Shown here one piece after another: positions 25,857-34,684 of a stretch of 59,794 nucleotides of DNA. The position numbers and the translations under genes are program-made. Each line of letters opens with the position of its first letter. The stretch's first letter is position 1. The notes under the pieces are model-generated. The model ran no database searches and had not been told where the DNA came from. It saw nothing but the letters and a program-made list of their open reading frames with translations. Origin of the DNA: Candidatus Rikenella faecigallinarum (GTDB lineage Bacteria; Bacteroidota; Bacteroidia; Bacteroidales; Rikenellaceae); NCBI GenBank assembly GCA_019113395.1, contig DXHL01000033.1, positions 1 to 59,794 on the forward strand, read 5' to 3'.

Positions 25857-27125
25857 CTATTCGGCAATCAGGTCTTGTTTACGGATACGGCTGCCCAGTA
25901 AAGCATAGTAAAGCAGATAAACTTCACCGATAATGACAATAATCCAAGTTGCCGTCCAGTCGCCTCCCCACCAGTCAGCTAATGCAGCCTGGAGCAGCGG
26001 CATGACACCGCCTCCCAGTACGCCAATCATCAGAGCGCCAGAACCAGCCGAGGTGTATTTGCCGAGTCCTTTCACGGCCAGTGCAAAAGTAGAAGGCCAC
26101 ATTACCGAGTGGAACAGTCCGACGGCTACAAGCAGCCAGAGGCAATCTGTCAGCATCGAACCAATTACGAGCAGAGCTGCCGCAATAGAGGTTACAGTAA
26201 GTTGTGTACGCGCAGGTACTTTGCTGATGGCCGAGCCAATCAGACGTCCGACCAGCATACCACCCCAATAGAGCGAGCCCATCGTAGCTGCCAATTCTAT
26301 CCAGTTAGCTTCTGCTTTGGCATTCATGACGAGGTTGGCTCCGACACAAACTTCGACACCGACATATATGAAGATTGCGATAACGCCCAGGGTCAAATGA
26401 CGGAATGACCAAATGCTACGCTCCAGTTTTTCACCGCCTTCGGCCGTGGTATTGGCGATATTGGGTAGTTTGAGTTTGGTAATAAGGAAGGCAACGAGCA
26501 AGATAACTACTATAAAGGCTATGAATGGAATAATCAGGTTATCAAGCGTTACCACGGTAGCCCCGCCAAAAATGATACCTCCGACGAAGAACGGAGCCAG
26601 CGTTGTCCCAATCGAGTTGGACGAGCCGCCAATGTTTTGTCGTTGTACGTCGCTGGTACCTTTGACTTCGCAGGCAATGAGGTAGGGATTAATAACGACC
26701 TGCATGATAGTGACACCTGCTCCAACAACATAAGCTCCAATAAGGAACAAGAAATAGGCATAGGGAATTGAGGTGTCACCAAACTGAATAGCAATCCCGT
26801 CTGAGAATTTCTGGAGGAGCACGGAGGCTTCAAAAATAGCACATCCTACAGCTACAACCACAAGTGCGCGTACCATGGTGTTTTTGTATCCATGTTTGTT
26901 CACCATGCGAGCTCCGATACCGCCAGTGAGCGGATAGGAGAGGAACCATGCAAAAGTAACCATGACGGCCAGTGTATTCTTCAGTCCTCCAACATTGCTC
27001 AATAGAGCTTCTTGGAGAGGACTTTGGAATTGTTGATTCACGACAGTCAGAAAGCCGACGATGAAGAACAGGAAAACCATTGTGATAAATGGTCCAGTGT
27101 AGTTGATTTGTTGATTGTTAGTCAT
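25857..27125 (-). CDS. MFS glucose/galactose-type transporter
   Basis: A 422-residue major facilitator protein with about 12 hydrophobic helices. The N-terminal FFIVGFLTVVNQQFQSPLQ and the loop RMVNKHGYKNT fit the FucP/GlcP-like sugar:H+ symporter group. It lies between galM and galK in one co-directional set, so galactose (and perhaps glucose) uptake is the probable job. The distance to galK is 26 bases. Confidence 0.88.
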   Translation of the reverse strand: MTNNQQINYTGPFITMVFLFFIVGFLTVVNQQFQSPLQEALLSNVGGLKNTLAVMVTFAWFLSYPLTGGIGARMVNKHGYKNTMVRALVVVAVGCAIFEASVLLQKFSDGIAIQFGDTSIPYAYFLFLIGAYVVGAGVTIMQVVINPYLIACEVKGTSDVQRQNIGGSSNSIGTTLAPFFVGGIIFGGATVVTLDNLIIPFIAFIVVILLVAFLITKLKLPNIANTTAEGGEKLERSIWSFRHLTLGVIAIFIYVGVEVCVGANLVMNAKAEANWIELAATMGSLYWGGMLVGRLIGSAISKVPARTQLTVTSIAAALLVIGSMLTDCLWLLVAVGLFHSVMWPSTFALAVKGLGKYTSAGSGALMIGVLGGGVMPLLQAALADWWGGDWTATWIIVIIGEVYLLYYALLGSRIRKQDLIAE

Positions 27126-27184
27126 AACGATTATTTGGGTTAATTATGTCGTTCAAAGAAAAAATGTTAGGAGCAAGATAATGA

Positions 27185-28300
27185 TTACCGTGTTCCGAAT
27201 TCGTAGTTGATATGTTGTTCGTAGGTCTCGCCCGGGTGCAGCACCACGCTCGGGAAATCCGGCCGATTGGGGGTGTTCGGGAAGGCTTGGCACTCCATGG
27301 CCACCCCGTCGCGGTCCGAGTAGGCATACCCCTCGCTCTTCGACTGCGGGCAGCCGCTCAGCCAGTTGCCCGTATAGATTTGAATACCGGGCTGGGTGGT
27401 GGCCACCTTGACGAAGCGTCCCGACTCTTCCGAGTAGAGCTCGGCAGCAGGCAGCAGGGTGGTGTTTTTCAGCACGGAATCCACCTCGGGGTAGCCGTCG
27501 ATTGCCCAGCAGTGGTCATACCCCTTGCCCCACACCAACTGTTGGCACGAAGCGTCGTCGATGCGTTCGCCGAGTTGATGCGGAGTGCGGAAATCCATCG
27601 GCGTCCCTTCGACCGAAGCAGGAGCCTCGGCCAGCGGGATGGCCGTCTCGTCGGTCGGCAGGTAGCGCGAGGCCTTGAGGGTCAGCGTATGGCCCAGCAC
27701 GGAGCCGCTGTCGTGGCCGTTGAGGTTGAAGTAGACGTGGTTGGTGAGATTGACAATCGTCGGCTGCGTGGCCTCGTCGTCCAGACGGGCATAGTAGGTG
27801 ATGGCCAGTGTATTGTCATCGTCCCAGTCGTAGCAGGCCTCGACGTAAAGGCCTCCGGGGTATCCCTCTTCGCCGTCGGCGGCGTGGTAGCCGAAGACTA
27901 CGCGGTCACCCTCTACACGCCCCTCCCACAGCCGATTGGCAAACCCCGTGGGGCCGCCGTGCAGGTGGTTCGGGCCGTTGTTGATGGCCAGCTGACAGGT
28001 GTTTCCTTCTAAGGTAAAGATGCCTTTGGCAATGCGGTTGGCGTAGCGTCCCACGCTCTTGCCCATGGCGGGGCCGTCGGCGATGTACGATTGCCAGCGG
28101 TCGTAGCCCAGCACCACGTCGGCCATTTTGCCGAGGCGGTCGGGCACCGTCACCCCCACAATCGCAGCGCTGTAATTGGTCAGTTGCACCGAGGCGCCGT
28201 TGGCATTGGTCATGGTGTAGAGCACCACAGGCTCACCGCCGCCCTCACCCGACGGTGAGACCGGAGTAAACCCCCAGACCTGTTGGGTTATTTCGTTCAT
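27185..28300 (-). CDS. galM: Aldose 1-epimerase (galactose mutarotase) GalM
   Basis: A 371-residue enzyme that converts beta- to alpha-galactose, the substrate of GalK. NGPNHLHGGPTGFANRLWEG and NLTNHVYFNLNGHDSG contain the two active-site histidines, and ETYEQHINY near the C-terminus carries the catalytic glutamate. The length is normal. No signal peptide is visible, so it is cytoplasmic. It precedes the transporter gene by 59 bases. Confidence 0.95.
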   Translation of the reverse strand: MNEITQQVWGFTPVSPSGEGGGEPVVLYTMTNANGASVQLTNYSAAIVGVTVPDRLGKMADVVLGYDRWQSYIADGPAMGKSVGRYANRIAKGIFTLEGNTCQLAINNGPNHLHGGPTGFANRLWEGRVEGDRVVFGYHAADGEEGYPGGLYVEACYDWDDDNTLAITYYARLDDEATQPTIVNLTNHVYFNLNGHDSGSVLGHTLTLKASRYLPTDETAIPLAEAPASVEGTPMDFRTPHQLGERIDDASCQQLVWGKGYDHCWAIDGYPEVDSVLKNTTLLPAAELYSEESGRFVKVATTQPGIQIYTGNWLSGCPQSKSEGYAYSDRDGVAMECQAFPNTPNRPDFPSVVLHPGETYEQHINYEFGTR

Positions 28301-28425
28301 AAAAGAGTGGTTTAGGTGGATTCCCCGGCACGCCTGAGGGGCGTGTCGGGGAGGGTAGTAGCAGTTAATCGGTATGTCGGTGTCGGTGCGGCTTGGGGTG
28401 CTCTGCCCCTATCCGATGTGCAGAC

Positions 28426-29343
28426 CTATTTTCCCCACAGCGATTGCGGATAGACCCCTGCGGCAATCAGGTCGAGCACCTTCTGCACCGTGGCGGGACG
28501 GTCTTCCTTGTAGGTGACCCCGAACCACGGGCTGGAGGTGTGGAGCACCTTCAGTTTCGCTGTTTTTTCCGAGACGAGCTTGTTCACCAGCAGCGGAATG
28601 AAAAATTCCGCCTTGAGATTTCCCGAAGCGATGGCCTGGTCCAGGAAGGGGCGGAAGAAGTCGGCCGAATAGGTGAAGTAGTCGGGCGTAAACCCAAAGA
28701 GGTTCATCGACACGGGGGTATTTTCGGCCAGCGGATGGGTTCCGTCCTCTTCGATGTAGACGATTTGGCCGTTTTGGCGTTCGATTTTGGTGCGTTCCAC
28801 GATGGATTGCAGGTAGCCGTCTCCGCTCACGGTACAAACGCCGCGCGATACGGTACCGTTTTCCGAGAGGGTTTTGCTTACTTCGTAGCCCACCATTGCG
28901 TACTCACCTTTCGAGCCTTCGGGGAGGGCGGCCAGGTAGCGGCCCATCTGGGCAATGGCATCTTGTCCGTAGAAGTCGTCGGCGTTAATCACGGCAAAGG
29001 GTTCGTGAATCACCGGTGCTCCCATCATCAGGGCATGGTTCGTTCCCCACGGTTTTTCGCGGCCTTCGGGCACCTTGTACCCTTCGGGCAGCGCGTCGAG
29101 TTCCTGGAACACGTATTCCACGGCAATCTTGCCGCCGAAGCGTTCGGCGTTGAAGACCTCCTGAAACTCGGCGCCGAAACTGTGGCGGATGACAAAGACC
29201 ACTTTGCCGAATCCGGCGCGGATGGCATCGTAAATTGAGTAGTCGATAATGGCTTCCTTATTGGGTCCGATGCCGTCCATCTGTTTGAGGGAGCCGTAGC
29301 GTGAGCCCATGCCGGCGGCCAGGACCAGAAGAGTAGGTTTCAT
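28426..29343 (-). CDS. Sugar-phosphate nucleotidyltransferase
   Basis: A 305-residue protein of the GT-A-like nucleotidyltransferase family. LVLAAGMGSRYGSLKQMDGI is the NTP-binding signature, and VINADDFYG carries the metal-binding aspartates. It is co-directional with galM, the transporter and galK, which lack a GalT gene in this set. It could convert sugar 1-phosphate to a nucleotide sugar, but substrate and base are not shown. The start at 29343 (MKPTLLVLAAG) is used; the longer frame runs through the G-rich non-coding tract. Confidence 0.82.
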   Translation of the reverse strand: MKPTLLVLAAGMGSRYGSLKQMDGIGPNKEAIIDYSIYDAIRAGFGKVVFVIRHSFGAEFQEVFNAERFGGKIAVEYVFQELDALPEGYKVPEGREKPWGTNHALMMGAPVIHEPFAVINADDFYGQDAIAQMGRYLAALPEGSKGEYAMVGYEVSKTLSENGTVSRGVCTVSGDGYLQSIVERTKIERQNGQIVYIEEDGTHPLAENTPVSMNLFGFTPDYFTYSADFFRPFLDQAIASGNLKAEFFIPLLVNKLVSEKTAKLKVLHTSSPWFGVTYKEDRPATVQKVLDLIAAGVYPQSLWGK

Positions 29344-29431
29344 ATCAGTAGTCAGCAGTAGTGTTAGATGAAAGATTTTAATGATACAAATATACGATTT
29401 CCGTGAAATAATCCCACCGTTCGAATTTTTT

Positions 29432-29515
29432 GGCGGGGGAGGGTGTCGGTTGTGGGGTGTGTTCAGGGCGGTGATTGGGGTTGTGGGAGGTGAGGGAGGC
29501 GGGGAGGGGGGCGGG
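29432..29515. other. Strongly G-rich tract with many G-runs
   Basis: About 84 bases on the plus strand contain ten or so runs of three to six G and almost no C. It lies in the divergent gap between the nucleotidyltransferase and permease genes. The runs could form G-quadruplexes on the plus strand, which is the template strand for the minus-strand gene's leader. Confidence 0.6.
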
Positions 29516-29516
29516 T

Positions 29517-29557
29517 GTGTCAAAGAATTAGACACCGAGTGTCTAATTCTTTGACAC
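29517..29557. promoter_or_regulatory. Perfect 19-bp inverted repeat in a divergent promoter region
   Basis: Arms 29517-29535 and 29539-29557 are exactly complementary around CGA. The hairpin lies upstream of both divergent genes, so it is not an obvious terminator. It could be an operator or a leader hairpin. Its core TAGACAC/GTGTCTA is shared with the 5059-5100 hairpin. Confidence 0.55.
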
Positions 29558-29705
29558 TGGGTTGTAAATGTCGGTTTTTAATCATTTGATTTGCAGTGTT
29601 TTATAATTCGTGGCATGGCGTTTGCCAAAGAACGGGATGACAGTCTCTCCCTCCCGCCGACCGCGGGTGATAAGAACGAATGTAAACCCTAATCTCCCGA
29701 AAACC

Positions 29706-32051
29706 ATGAAACAAGCTCTCCGAACCTTTTGGCGCTCGCTGCGCGCCCATCCGGGGCATACCGCGATTCATCTGGTCGGTTTTGCCGTGGCCCTGATGTT
29801 TGTCATTCTCGTCGGACTCTATATTCAGGACGAGTGGAGTGTAGACCGACACCATCTCCATGCAGACCGTATCTATCGGCTGGAACGGCCCGACGGCATC
29901 ACGTTCGGGTCTCCGGTGGCTCCGGCGCTCGAAACCCGTTATCCCGAGGTGGAGAGTACCGTGCGCATATGGGGCTATCCCGGCGGGCAACTCTATTCGC
30001 CGGTCACCGACCAGCTCTATCTGGGGGATGTATGGTATGCCGATTCCACGCTTTTCGACATTTTCCCCTTTCAGTTTGTCGAAGGGAATCCTCACACGGC
30101 CCTTCTGGCTAAAAATAACATCGTGCTCTCGGAACGTTTTGCCCGCAAACTCTTCGGCACGCAACCCGCTCTGGGACAGCAGGTCAGACCCTCCCCTCAT
30201 CCCCAAGCCGGCTATACGGTCAGCGGCGTGATACGCGACCTGGAGCACTCGCACTTCCGCCCGGTGGACATCATCTATCCGATGGCGAAAATGCAGGCCG
30301 AAGACCGATTGTTCCAGACCAACTTCAACGACTTCGCCACACGCTCCTATGCGACCTATGTGCTGGCGCGGCCCGGAGCCGACCTGCAGGCCCGCACGGC
30401 CGAAATTCCGGACTTGCTCCGGGAGATTGGCGACCCCCTCTTTGTCAATCAAGAGGCCAAAAGCGTCGAACTGGTCCCCCTGCACGAAATCTACCTCCGC
30501 AGCACGGCCGACACCACCGGCTTGTTTCGAGGCAACAGCTCCACGTTCATTGTAATTCTCGGGGTGACGACCCTCTTGGTTCTGGTCTTCGCCATGATTA
30601 ACTACATCAACCTCTCGGTGGCACAAGCCGAATTCCGCATCAAAGAGGCCGCTGTCCGCCGGCTGTTGGGGCAGACGCGCGAAGGGTTGTTTGCTGGGTT
30701 TGTGCTGGAGGCCCTGATACTCTGCGGCGTGGCGCTGCTGTTGGGACTCGGGCTAGCCAAACTGGCCGAACCTGTTTTCCGCTCCATCCTGCACACCTCC
30801 GTCGGGCTGGCTGACGGTGCCACCGCAGGCAATCTAGTGGGGCTGACGGTCGGCTGGCTGGTGGTGGGGACTGTGTCGGGCGTGGTGCCGGCGATGGTCG
30901 TCAGCCGCCAAAAACCCATCGACCTGGTGCGCGGACAGGTGCCGCCCGTCCATCGCCTGACTTTCGGCAAAGCCTTGATAGTCTTTCAATATGTGATTGT
31001 TATCGTGCTGATTGGCTGTACGCTCACCATCGGACGACAGGTGCGCTACATGCAGACCCAGGACCTGGGCTTCGAGAGCCGCTGTATCCTGGGAATGAAT
31101 AACAACTGGCTGGTGCTGGCCGACGGTCAGGAGACGCTGCGAAACCAACTGATGGCGATACCGGGGGTCGAACGCGTATCGTTCGTGCGTTACTATCCGA
31201 CCGAGAGCGGAGGGGTCAATGAGTGGACGCTGCCCGACGGCGAACGGCTCTCGATACGGGAGTTTCAGGGCGATACGGCCTTTCTCTCCCTGATGCGTTT
31301 CGAGGTCCTGCATCGCACGGGGGTGGAGGATGCCGACGGAGTGTGGCTCAACGAGACCGCCTGGAGGCGTCTCGGACTGGCTCCCGATGCCAGCGAGTAT
31401 CCCCTGAACAGCGAACTGAAACTCAAAATCAAGGGACGTGTTCGGGATTTCCATTTCGAGGACTACACCCAACCGGTCGGGCCGGCCGTTATCTCGACCC
31501 TTCCCTCTTATGAACGACCCTATCAGATATTGGTGCAGGTTGCCAAAAGCGACCCTTACGGCGTGCGGGAACGTATCCGGCAGTTCAACAACCGGCTGAC
31601 GGGCGGCGAAACCTTCGATGCAGCCTTTTTGGATGAACGTATCGCTGCCATGTATGACAGCCAGCGGCAAATCGTCGCCATTATCGGGACGCTGTCGGTG
31701 GTGGCGGTGGTGCTGGCGACGCTCGGCATGGTGGCCATGGCTGCACACTACACCCGTAAACGACAGCACGAAGTGGCCATCCGAAAGGTCTTCGGCTCAA
31801 CAACTCCTCAAGTGTTGAGGCTGGTGTTGGGAGCGTTTCTGAAATGGGTCGGGGTGGCTTTTGTGGTGGCGGTGCCGATTATCCTGCAGTTGATGGGCGA
31901 CTGGCTCGAAGGCTACGCCTATCGGGTGTCGCTGTCGTGGACCCTCTTTTTTGTGGCCGGTGCTGTGACGTTCCTTATCGCGGGCAGCACGGTGCTCTGG
32001 CAGTCGTGGCGGGTGGCACGCACCAACCCGGTCGAGGTGTTGCGCAAGTGA
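29706..32051 (+). CDS. FtsX/MacB-type ABC transporter permease
   Basis: A 781-residue membrane protein with the duplicated MacB_PCD-FtsX layout: one N-terminal helix (about 20-41), a large periplasmic domain, three helices around 280-400, a fourth near 425, a second periplasmic domain, and three C-terminal helices (about 660-690, 710-735 and 745-770). The conserved FtsX cytoplasmic motif RIKEAAVRRLLGQTR and its repeat RQHEVAIRKVFGSTT are present. It carries no ATPase and none lies nearby, so it must pair with an ATPase encoded elsewhere. Such solitary permeases are common in Bacteroidetes. Substrate unknown; export of peptides or lipoproteins is the family tendency. The start at 29706 avoids the non-coding extension. 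Confidence 0.85.
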   Translation: MKQALRTFWRSLRAHPGHTAIHLVGFAVALMFVILVGLYIQDEWSVDRHHLHADRIYRLERPDGITFGSPVAPALETRYPEVESTVRIWGYPGGQLYSPVTDQLYLGDVWYADSTLFDIFPFQFVEGNPHTALLAKNNIVLSERFARKLFGTQPALGQQVRPSPHPQAGYTVSGVIRDLEHSHFRPVDIIYPMAKMQAEDRLFQTNFNDFATRSYATYVLARPGADLQARTAEIPDLLREIGDPLFVNQEAKSVELVPLHEIYLRSTADTTGLFRGNSSTFIVILGVTTLLVLVFAMINYINLSVAQAEFRIKEAAVRRLLGQTREGLFAGFVLEALILCGVALLLGLGLAKLAEPVFRSILHTSVGLADGATAGNLVGLTVGWLVVGTVSGVVPAMVVSRQKPIDLVRGQVPPVHRLTFGKALIVFQYVIVIVLIGCTLTIGRQVRYMQTQDLGFESRCILGMNNNWLVLADGQETLRNQLMAIPGVERVSFVRYYPTESGGVNEWTLPDGERLSIREFQGDTAFLSLMRFEVLHRTGVEDADGVWLNETAWRRLGLAPDASEYPLNSELKLKIKGRVRDFHFEDYTQPVGPAVISTLPSYERPYQILVQVAKSDPYGVRERIRQFNNRLTGGETFDAAFLDERIAAMYDSQRQIVAIIGTLSVVAVVLATLGMVAMAAHYTRKRQHEVAIRKVFGSTTPQVLRLVLGAFLKWVGVAFVVAVPIILQLMGDWLEGYAYRVSLSWTLFFVAGAVTFLIAGSTVLWQSWRVARTNPVEVLRK

Positions 32052-32078
32052 GTGACAAAAGATTCGGTTTCAAAGAAA

Positions 32079-32136
32079 CCGTCGGTCGTGCGCCCAAGCG
32101 GCTTCGCCGCTTCGGGGGGTGGGCGCCGACCGAAAA
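32079..32136. repeat. REP-like palindromic repeat, copy 2
   Basis: This element aligns with the reverse complement of 10463-10518 over nearly its full length. It shares the central AAGCGGCTT-GCCGCTT palindrome, the GCGCCC arm and the GGGCGCCGACCGA end. It forms an inverted pair with the copy at 32277-32334, as in bacterial interspersed mosaic elements. Confidence 0.75.
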
Positions 32137-32276
32137 TGACGGAAATGGTTGTCCGAGGAGATACGGTTTCAACAGAAACTGTCAGCCCTCAGGTGCCGCG
32201 GGCACTCCGAATAAACGACACTTGGCCTCTACCCCTCTCGCTGGCTGCGGGCCGACGCAATGCCTTCGGCAGATAT

Positions 32277-32334
32277 TTTCGACCTTGCGCCCACCCCCCT
32301 GAGCGGCTTCGCCGCCGGGTGCAACGGTCGGCGG
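32277..32334. repeat. REP-like palindromic repeat, copy 3 (more diverged, inverted)
   Basis: In reverse complement it shares GGGGGGTGGGCGC and TCGAAAAT with copy 2 and keeps the GCGGC-GCCGC centre. It differs more than copy 1 does. Confidence 0.6.
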
Positions 32335-32504
32335 TTTTTACAAAACCGCGCATCTTCTCGGGCTCCATCCGACTGGTATCATGGGGCGCAGCCTCCAACG
32401 TACAGGGTAAACACGGTTCGGGTACCGCTCGGCATCCGAACCGTCTTGTCATACCTCCATAGATATATGTGATGCCGGAACAGAACGGTTTTCGCGGAAA
32501 AAAC

Positions 32505-32512
32505 TATCTTTG
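32505..32512 (+). promoter_or_regulatory. -7 box (TATCTTTG) in front of the LytM-like gene
   Basis: TATCTTTG matches TAnnTTTG and lies 19 bases before the ATG at 32532. No TTTG at the standard -33 distance was found, only a T-rich stretch. Confidence 0.5.
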
Positions 32513-32531
32513 TAGGTCATAAAACCCTTTT

Positions 32532-33377
32532 ATGAAACTGAAAGATATTGTCGGATACCTCCGCGAACGAAATAAACTCTCTTTACGAAACGTACGGACC
32601 GGACAGGAGATTTGGCACGTCTTTGTCAGCCGAATCAATCTGGTGCTGGCCGTGGTGGCGCTGTTGCTGATTATCTTTGCGGTGGCGCTGACTACGGTGG
32701 CCTATACGCCGGTGCTGGACCTTATTCCGGGATACCCCGGCAGTCGCTCGCGCGAGGCGTTGATTGCCAACATTATGAAACTGGACTCGCTTTCGGCCGA
32801 GGTGTCGCGCTGGAGCGATTATCATGCCAATTTTGCGAAAATCCTGGACGGGCAGGTTCCCGTCTCGGGGGAGGATACCCTTCGCCGGCAGGGGGTGAGG
32901 GGCAGCGTGGCTCAACGCATTGAACTCGACTCAGTGCTGCGCGACCAGATGACCCGCGAAGGTTCACCCTATCGTCTGGAAGAGGATGGGGGGCGTGTGC
33001 GGGCGGAAGCAACGTTCGAAATGATGCCGCCCGTGAAGGGCGTATTGGTCAAACCGTTTGCCCCGCAAAGCGGAGTCTACGGCGTGCAGCTCGCCCCGTC
33101 GCCCAATCAGGGGGTGCTGGCCGTGCTGGACGGGACGGTGATTTTGACGGCATGGAGTCCCGAAACCGGCAATATGGTGGTGATTCAGCATGGGGGTAAC
33201 ATGGTCTCGATATACAAGCAGGTGGCCAAGGTGATGAAGAGTGTGGGCGAGCCGGTGAGAGCCGGTGAACCGGTAGCCCTGACGGGACAGCTGCTGGACA
33301 ATAAGATACCCCATCTGACGTTTGAATTGTGGTACAACGGGACTGCCGTAGATCCCGAAAACTATATTGTTTTTTAA
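32532..33377 (+). CDS. Membrane-anchored degenerate LytM (M23-like) protein
   Basis: A 281-residue protein with one N-terminal membrane helix (about 34-57), a coiled stretch (about 75-150) and a C-terminal LytM fold (about 165-281). The fold is visible in VLAVLDGTVILTAW, GNMVVIQHGGNMVSIYKQ and KSVGEPVRAGEPVALTGQ. The zinc motif HxxxD is missing, the YxH histidine is replaced (IYKQ), and the HxH pair is reduced to HLTF. It therefore should not be a peptidase. Like EnvC or NlpD it may activate or position a cell-wall hydrolase. It sits directly before dxr (9 bases). Confidence 0.8.
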   Translation: MKLKDIVGYLRERNKLSLRNVRTGQEIWHVFVSRINLVLAVVALLLIIFAVALTTVAYTPVLDLIPGYPGSRSREALIANIMKLDSLSAEVSRWSDYHANFAKILDGQVPVSGEDTLRRQGVRGSVAQRIELDSVLRDQMTREGSPYRLEEDGGRVRAEATFEMMPPVKGVLVKPFAPQSGVYGVQLAPSPNQGVLAVLDGTVILTAWSPETGNMVVIQHGGNMVSIYKQVAKVMKSVGEPVRAGEPVALTGQLLDNKIPHLTFELWYNGTAVDPENYIVF

Positions 33378-33386
33378 CCTTCTCCC

Positions 33387-34586
33387 ATGCAACAGCACAC
33401 TACGGACGGTATGTCGGCCTCAGCGCGTCGGCGGCAACGGATTGCCATCCTCGGCTCTACGGGCTCGATAGGAACCCAGACCCTGGATGTGGTTCGGGCC
33501 TATCCCGACCTGTTCGAGGTGGAGATGCTGGCGGCGGGAAGCAACTGGCAACTGCTGGCGCAGCAGGCGGCGGAGTTCGAACCGAACTGCGTGGTGATAG
33601 CCGACGAAGCGGCTTATGAGCCGCTGTCGGCAGCGCTGGCCGACCGACCGATTAAGGTCTATGCGGGGGCGGAGGCTGCGGCCATGTCGGTGGTGGCCAC
33701 CACTGTGGATACCGTGGTCTCGGCCATGGTGGGTTTTGCGGGATTGGCTCCGACGCTGGCGGCCGTACGGGCCGGCAAAAAAATAGCATTGGCCAACAAA
33801 GAGACCCTTGTGGTGGCCGGTGAGTTGGTGATGGGTGAGGCGCGACGGTGCGGGGCACCGATTATTCCGGTCGATTCGGAGCACTCGGCCATTTTCCAGT
33901 GTCTGGTGGGCGAGCAGCCCTCGTCGGTGAAACGGCTGGTGCTGACCGCCTCGGGCGGAGCATTCCGCGACGTGCCGACCGAACGGCTGGCCGACATGAC
34001 GGCCGAGGAGGCCCTCAAACACCCCTCGTGGAGCATGGGGCGTAAGATTACGGTCGATTGCGCCACGATGATGAACAAGGGATTCGAAGTGATGGAGGCG
34101 CGCTGGCTCTTCGACCTGCCGGCCGAACGGATTGATGTGGTGATTCATCCCCAGTCGGTCATACACTCCTTTGTGGAGTTTCGGGATGGTGCCTTCAAGG
34201 CGCAAATGGGGGTGCCCGATATGCGGCTGCCGATACAATATGCGCTGACCTTCCCCTATCGGTTGCCGGTGGTCGGGGGGAATAGCTACTCACCTGTGGA
34301 GGCGGGGGCGCTGACCTTTGCAGAACCGGATGCGGAGAAATACCCCTGTCTGGGACTGGCCTATGAGGTGCTGGAAGGGGCGTATGGCGCGGGCGGCGCG
34401 TGTGTGCTGAACGCGGCGAACGAAGTGGCAGTGGCCGAGTTTTTGGGCGGGAAGGTGAAATTTACCGATATTTATCGGGTGGTGCGGGCGACACTGGAAC
34501 GGGTGGCACCGACCCGGCCGACCACGCTGGAAGAGTATGTGGCGCTGGATGGTGAGGCGCGTGAGGTGGCTCGGGGGTGCTTGTAG
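33387..34586 (+). CDS. dxr: 1-deoxy-D-xylulose 5-phosphate reductoisomerase Dxr
   Basis: A 399-residue NADPH-dependent enzyme for the second step of the MEP isoprenoid pathway. The nucleotide-binding ILGSTGSIGTQTLDVV starts the Rossmann domain. ALANKETLVVAGELV, PVDSEHSAIFQCL and LTASGGAFRD are the metal- and substrate-binding signatures, and KITVDCATMMNKGFEVMEA follows as expected. The length is normal. It lies between the LytM-like gene and rseP, and its product is cytoplasmic. Confidence 0.97.
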   Translation: MQQHTTDGMSASARRRQRIAILGSTGSIGTQTLDVVRAYPDLFEVEMLAAGSNWQLLAQQAAEFEPNCVVIADEAAYEPLSAALADRPIKVYAGAEAAAMSVVATTVDTVVSAMVGFAGLAPTLAAVRAGKKIALANKETLVVAGELVMGEARRCGAPIIPVDSEHSAIFQCLVGEQPSSVKRLVLTASGGAFRDVPTERLADMTAEEALKHPSWSMGRKITVDCATMMNKGFEVMEARWLFDLPAERIDVVIHPQSVIHSFVEFRDGAFKAQMGVPDMRLPIQYALTFPYRLPVVGGNSYSPVEAGALTFAEPDAEKYPCLGLAYEVLEGAYGAGGACVLNAANEVAVAEFLGGKVKFTDIYRVVRATLERVAPTRPTTLEEYVALDGEAREVARGCL

Positions 34587-34684
34587 GATATGGGTATGTG
34601 GCCGGGGGTGGCATGCGGCGTGAGGGAGTGTGGAACAGGGCACATACGAAGTGCAAAAAATAAGGAACAGATTAAACCGTATAA

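Larger units (their letters stand above)
32052..32504. other. Repeat-rich non-coding region between the permease and LytM-like genes
   Basis: No coding region is supported here. It holds two REP-like repeats in opposite orientation (32079-32136, 32277-32334), two related hairpins with GGTTTC/GAAACY arms near 32065-32082 and 32163-32181, a GCGGTTTTTACAAAACCGC hairpin near 32330-32349 and a 9-bp hairpin at 32413-32444. The overlapping short frames are shadows of this palindromic sequence. Confidence 0.7.

Noticed and set aside
24556..25908. 450-codon plus-strand frame opposite galK
   Set aside because: It is the mirror frame of galK, which has all galactokinase motifs; the antisense frame has no domain.
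29344..29535. N-terminal extension of the nucleotidyltransferase (Pro-rich)
   Set aside because: It is a translation of the G-rich and palindromic non-coding tract; the family start is at MKPTLLVLAAG.
32052..32531. Plus-strand frames of 70-150 codons in the repeat-rich gap
   Set aside because: They consist of repeat and hairpin sequence; no consistent codon use or domain.
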